Assembly: GCA_016873275.1 (NCBI GenBank)
Contig: VGXO01000019.1
Span: forward strand, 1 to 47,331
Reading direction: 5' to 3'
Length of the DNA stretch: 47,331 bases
DNA from: Phycisphaerae bacterium
Lineage (GTDB): Bacteria; Planctomycetota; Phycisphaerae; Phycisphaerales; SM1A02
Below, piece after piece: positions 45,893 through 47,331 of this stretch. The position numbers and the translations under genes were made by a program. How positions within the stretch are numbered: position 1 is the first letter of the stretch; every line of letters starts with the position of its first letter. Under the pieces are notes generated by a model. It made no database searches. It saw only the letters and a list, made by a program, of their open reading frames with translations, and had not been told where the DNA came from.

Positions 45893-45897
45893 ACTCG

Positions 45898-45925
45898 GGG
45901 CGCGACGCGCCGGGCGCGACGCGCG
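45898..45925. repeat. 14-bp GC-only tandem repeat between infC and argR
   Basis: GGGCGCGACGCGCC (45898-45911) is repeated at 45912-45925 with one change at the last base. Each unit can form a GGCGC-GAC-GCGCC hairpin. On the minus strand it lies after infC and before the argR promoter, so it could slow or end infC transcription; no T-run of note follows. Confidence 0.6.
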
Positions 45926-45964
45926 GACCGCGTGGCGCACGGCGGACGGGGGGATGCGGGGATC

Positions 45965-46726
45965 TCAGCCGGACGCGTCGGCGCCGATGATCGGCGGGAT
46001 CTGGAGCCGCTCGCCGCTCGCGGGCAGCGGGGAGGCGTCGCTCGCGACCGGCACTCGCCGCGGCGGGGGCGCCGTCGGCGCGGGCTCCGGCGCATCGTCG
46101 CGGGAGGTCGCCTCGCCGGCGGGCGCGGCGGGTCTCGATGCCGCCTCCTTGCGCTTGAACGCCTCGACCTTGGTGCGGTCCGGCACCATGATCATGCTGA
46201 TCCGTCGGCCGTTGAGGCGCGGCGGGACCTCGACCTTGGCGAGGTCGGCGAGGCGGTCGATGATCTCCTTCATGCGGATGTCGCCGCGGTCCTTGTGCGC
46301 CATCTCGCGGGCGCCGCGGAAGTTCTGGACGATCTGCACCCGGTGCCCCTCGATCAGGAATCGGCGGGCCTGGCTGACGCGGATCTCGACGTCGTGCGGA
46401 TCGATCTTCATCGATCGCCCGAGCCGGACCTCCTTCATCTCCGAGACCTTGCTCTTCGCGCGCCCGGCGCGGTCCTTCTTCGACTGCTCGTAGCGGAACT
46501 TGCCGTAGTCCATGATCCGGACCACCGGCGGCCGCACGTCGGCGGCGATCTCCACGAGGTCAAGACCGAGCTCGGCGGCGCGGCGCCGCGCCTCGTCGGT
46601 GTCCACGACCCCGACCATCTCCCCGTTCTCGTCGATCAATCGGATGGGGGTGATGCGGATCCGGTCGTTGATCCGCGGACCGCTCATGGGCGCATCGCTG
46701 CGCGGCGGACGTCTCATCTGCGTGAT
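45965..46726 (-). CDS. infC: Translation initiation factor IF-3
   Basis: Prevents subunit joining and checks the start codon. Homology begins at GPRINDRIRI; then VRLIDENGE-like IRLIDENGEMVGVV, RPPVVRIMDYGKFRYEQSKK, and the C-domain KEVRLGRSMKIDPHDVEIRVSQ and FRGREM-like FRGAREMAH. A 60-residue Ala/Pro-rich tail follows residue 190. I choose an ATC start at 46726, as GAAGGGA lies 8 nt upstream and infC genes are known for AUU or AUC starts. ATGs at 46792, 46717 and 46687 are in frame but lack a ribosome binding site. It is not followed by rpmI and rplT. Confidence 0.93.
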   Translation of the reverse strand: MTQMRRPPRSDAPMSGPRINDRIRITPIRLIDENGEMVGVVDTDEARRRAAELGLDLVEIAADVRPPVVRIMDYGKFRYEQSKKDRAGRAKSKVSEMKEVRLGRSMKIDPHDVEIRVSQARRFLIEGHRVQIVQNFRGAREMAHKDRGDIRMKEIIDRLADLAKVEVPPRLNGRRISMIMVPDRTKVEAFKRKEAASRPAAPAGEATSRDDAPEPAPTAPPPRRVPVASDASPLPASGERLQIPPIIGADASG

Positions 46727-46804
46727 GGGCTGGTTCCCTTCATTCGCCGGAGGATTCGGGGGCTCACGCGGTCGCTCCGGCGGCGGACGCATGAAGTGGC
46801 TGGC

Positions 46805-46822
46805 GGGCGTCCATGGACGCCC
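46805..46822. promoter_or_regulatory. Perfect 18-bp palindrome in the infC leader
   Basis: GGGCGTCCATGGACGCCC reads the same on both strands. It lies 79 nt before the proposed infC ATC start and 13 nt before the first in-frame ATG (46792). It may be an operator or an RNA hairpin. The stretch 46793-47186 otherwise holds the candidate infC promoter and a terminator and no gene that I can support. Confidence 0.5.
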
Positions 46823-47041
46823 CCGCGACGAGCGACGCAGCGGTCGGCGAGGCGATCACCGCGGGCATGGCATGGTGGAACGCGAACGAGCCCCCCGGGC
46901 GACCTCCGAGCACGACGCCGCGCGGACTGCGTGGGCAGGGCGGCAGATGAGGTCGTGGTGCATGAGGAGGTGGTTCGGGTCGAGATCGAACGCGAGGATC
47001 AGAAGCACAGGCGGCGGCGACTGATCGACCGCCGCTTCACG

Positions 47042-47070
47042 ACGATACTTCCGGTTCCGGACGCGGGCAA
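47042..47070 (-). promoter_or_regulatory. Candidate infC promoter
   Basis: On the minus strand TTGCCC (47070-47065) and TATCGT (47047-47042) are 17 nt apart, each matching four of six consensus bases. It would give a leader of about 310 nt to the ATC start. It directly follows the terminator of the upstream gene. Confidence 0.35.
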
Positions 47071-47094
47071 ACGAAAACCACCCCTTCGAGGCGG
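47068..47094 (-). terminator. Terminator after the GT41-like gene
   Basis: On the minus strand CCGCCT (47094-47089) pairs with GGGTGG (47083-47078), with two G-T pairs and loop CGAAG, and TTTTCGTTTG follows. It lies about 92 nt after the stop of the gene at the edge. Short stem but a proper T-tract, rare in this DNA. Confidence 0.5.
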
Positions 47095-47186
47095 CGAGGT
47101 CGAGCCGGAGTCCGGTCTCGCCTCGACCGGGAGATCCGGCATGGTCGCCATGCTCGACCGCGCGAGATCACCGCCCCCCTCGCCGC

Positions 47187-47331
47187 TCATGACCCGCAGC
47201 GCCGCCTCCACGCCTCGCGGAGCGCCGCGTGCAGGCGGGACGCCCATCGGGCGCCGTCGAGAAGCGGCGACGTCCGCAGCCGCTCGCGGAGTCCGGCGCG
47301 GAGCGGCGCGAGCCTCGCCCGATCGGCGGCG
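47187..47331 (-). CDS. C-terminus of a GT41 (SPINDLY/OGT-like) O-GlcNAc transferase, partial
   Basis: Only the last 47 codons are in the window. They read RARLAPLRAGLRERL, then RTSPLLDGARWASRL, then HAALREAWRRRC, which matches the C-terminal end of SPINDLY/OGT-type glycosyltransferases (R...SPL-D...F...LE-A-YR-MWRRW). Such proteins carry N-terminal TPR repeats and transfer sugars to protein Ser/Thr. The catalytic part lies beyond the right edge, so the call rests on a short signature. Confidence 0.6.
   Translation of the reverse strand, partial: AADRARLAPLRAGLRERLRTSPLLDGARWASRLHAALREAWRRRCGS

Noticed and set aside
46512-47024. 170-codon plus-strand open frame across the infC start
   Set aside because: Antisense to infC and its leader; composition of a shadow frame.
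46999-47247. 82-codon minus-strand open frame near the right edge
   Set aside because: It overlaps the GT41-like reading frame and the terminator, and its translation is Arg/Ser/Pro-rich without similarity.

Overview
This is chromosomal DNA of very high G+C content, packed with genes and lacking mobile elements. The gene set points to a Planctomycetota member, perhaps the Phycisphaerae. Pointers are a tiny histone-H1-like (Hc1-type) protein, an S10-spc-alpha ribosomal block with no rpmD, rpsD or adk, zinc-free forms of S14 and L36, a divergent FabZ, and a GT41 (SPINDLY/OGT-like) C-terminus at the right edge. The lineage is inferred; no rRNA gene is present. No tRNA, rRNA, CRISPR array, insertion sequence or prophage was seen.

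Layout. (1) Positions 4-9789, minus strand: a housekeeping string read in the order pfkA, a degenerate GmhB-like HAD protein with two membrane helices, plsY, purB, an isochorismatase-family hydrolase, the Hc1-like protein, a FabZ-like dehydratase, manA, a beta-helix protein and atpD. (2) Positions 9857-14968, plus strand and divergent from pfkA: lysS, a membrane-anchored transglutaminase-like protein, nnrD and a YhaM-type OB+HD nuclease. (3) Positions 14959-18775, minus strand: a secreted protein of unknown function, a GT2 glycosyltransferase and an unrecognised TGHQ-motif protein. (4) Positions 18911-34351, plus strand: a promoter with a consensus -35 box, a roughly 235-nt leader, then 28 genes from rpsJ to rplQ including secY, map, infA and rpoA, closed by a strong UUCG-capped terminator. 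(5) Positions 34453-37889, plus strand: a GmhA-like sugar isomerase, a GT2 transferase, a WecG/TagA/CpsF transferase, and pheS without pheT. (6) Positions 37967-45858, minus strand: a nearly complete arginine operon argR-argC-argB-argF-argG-argHA-argJ, chained by stop/start overlaps, with an argH-argA fusion and a candidate leaderless, self-repressed argR promoter. (7) Positions 45965-47331, minus strand: infC with a long leader, then the C-terminus of a GT41-like protein.

How the parts work together. Region 4 supplies the ribosome, the Sec channel, N-terminal Met removal and the RNA polymerase alpha subunit as one transcription-translation unit. Region 6 holds glutamate-to-arginine synthesis apart from argD, with acetyl recycling (ArgJ) and a second potential N-acetylglutamate synthase (the GNAT tail on ArgH). 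Regions 1, 3 and 5 carry envelope functions: phospholipid entry (PlsY), fatty-acid dehydration, mannose-6-phosphate supply, GT2/WecG glycosyl transfer and a heptose-type isomerase.

The observations I find most worth checking are the ArgH-ArgA fusion, the leaderless argR promoter with its ARG-box-like site, the paired loss of zinc ligands in S14 and L36, the altered catalytic-loop sequence of L2, the pseudo-phosphatase-like HAD membrane protein, the AUC-start candidate and 18-bp palindrome of infC, and a recurring TAnnnT promoter-like motif.
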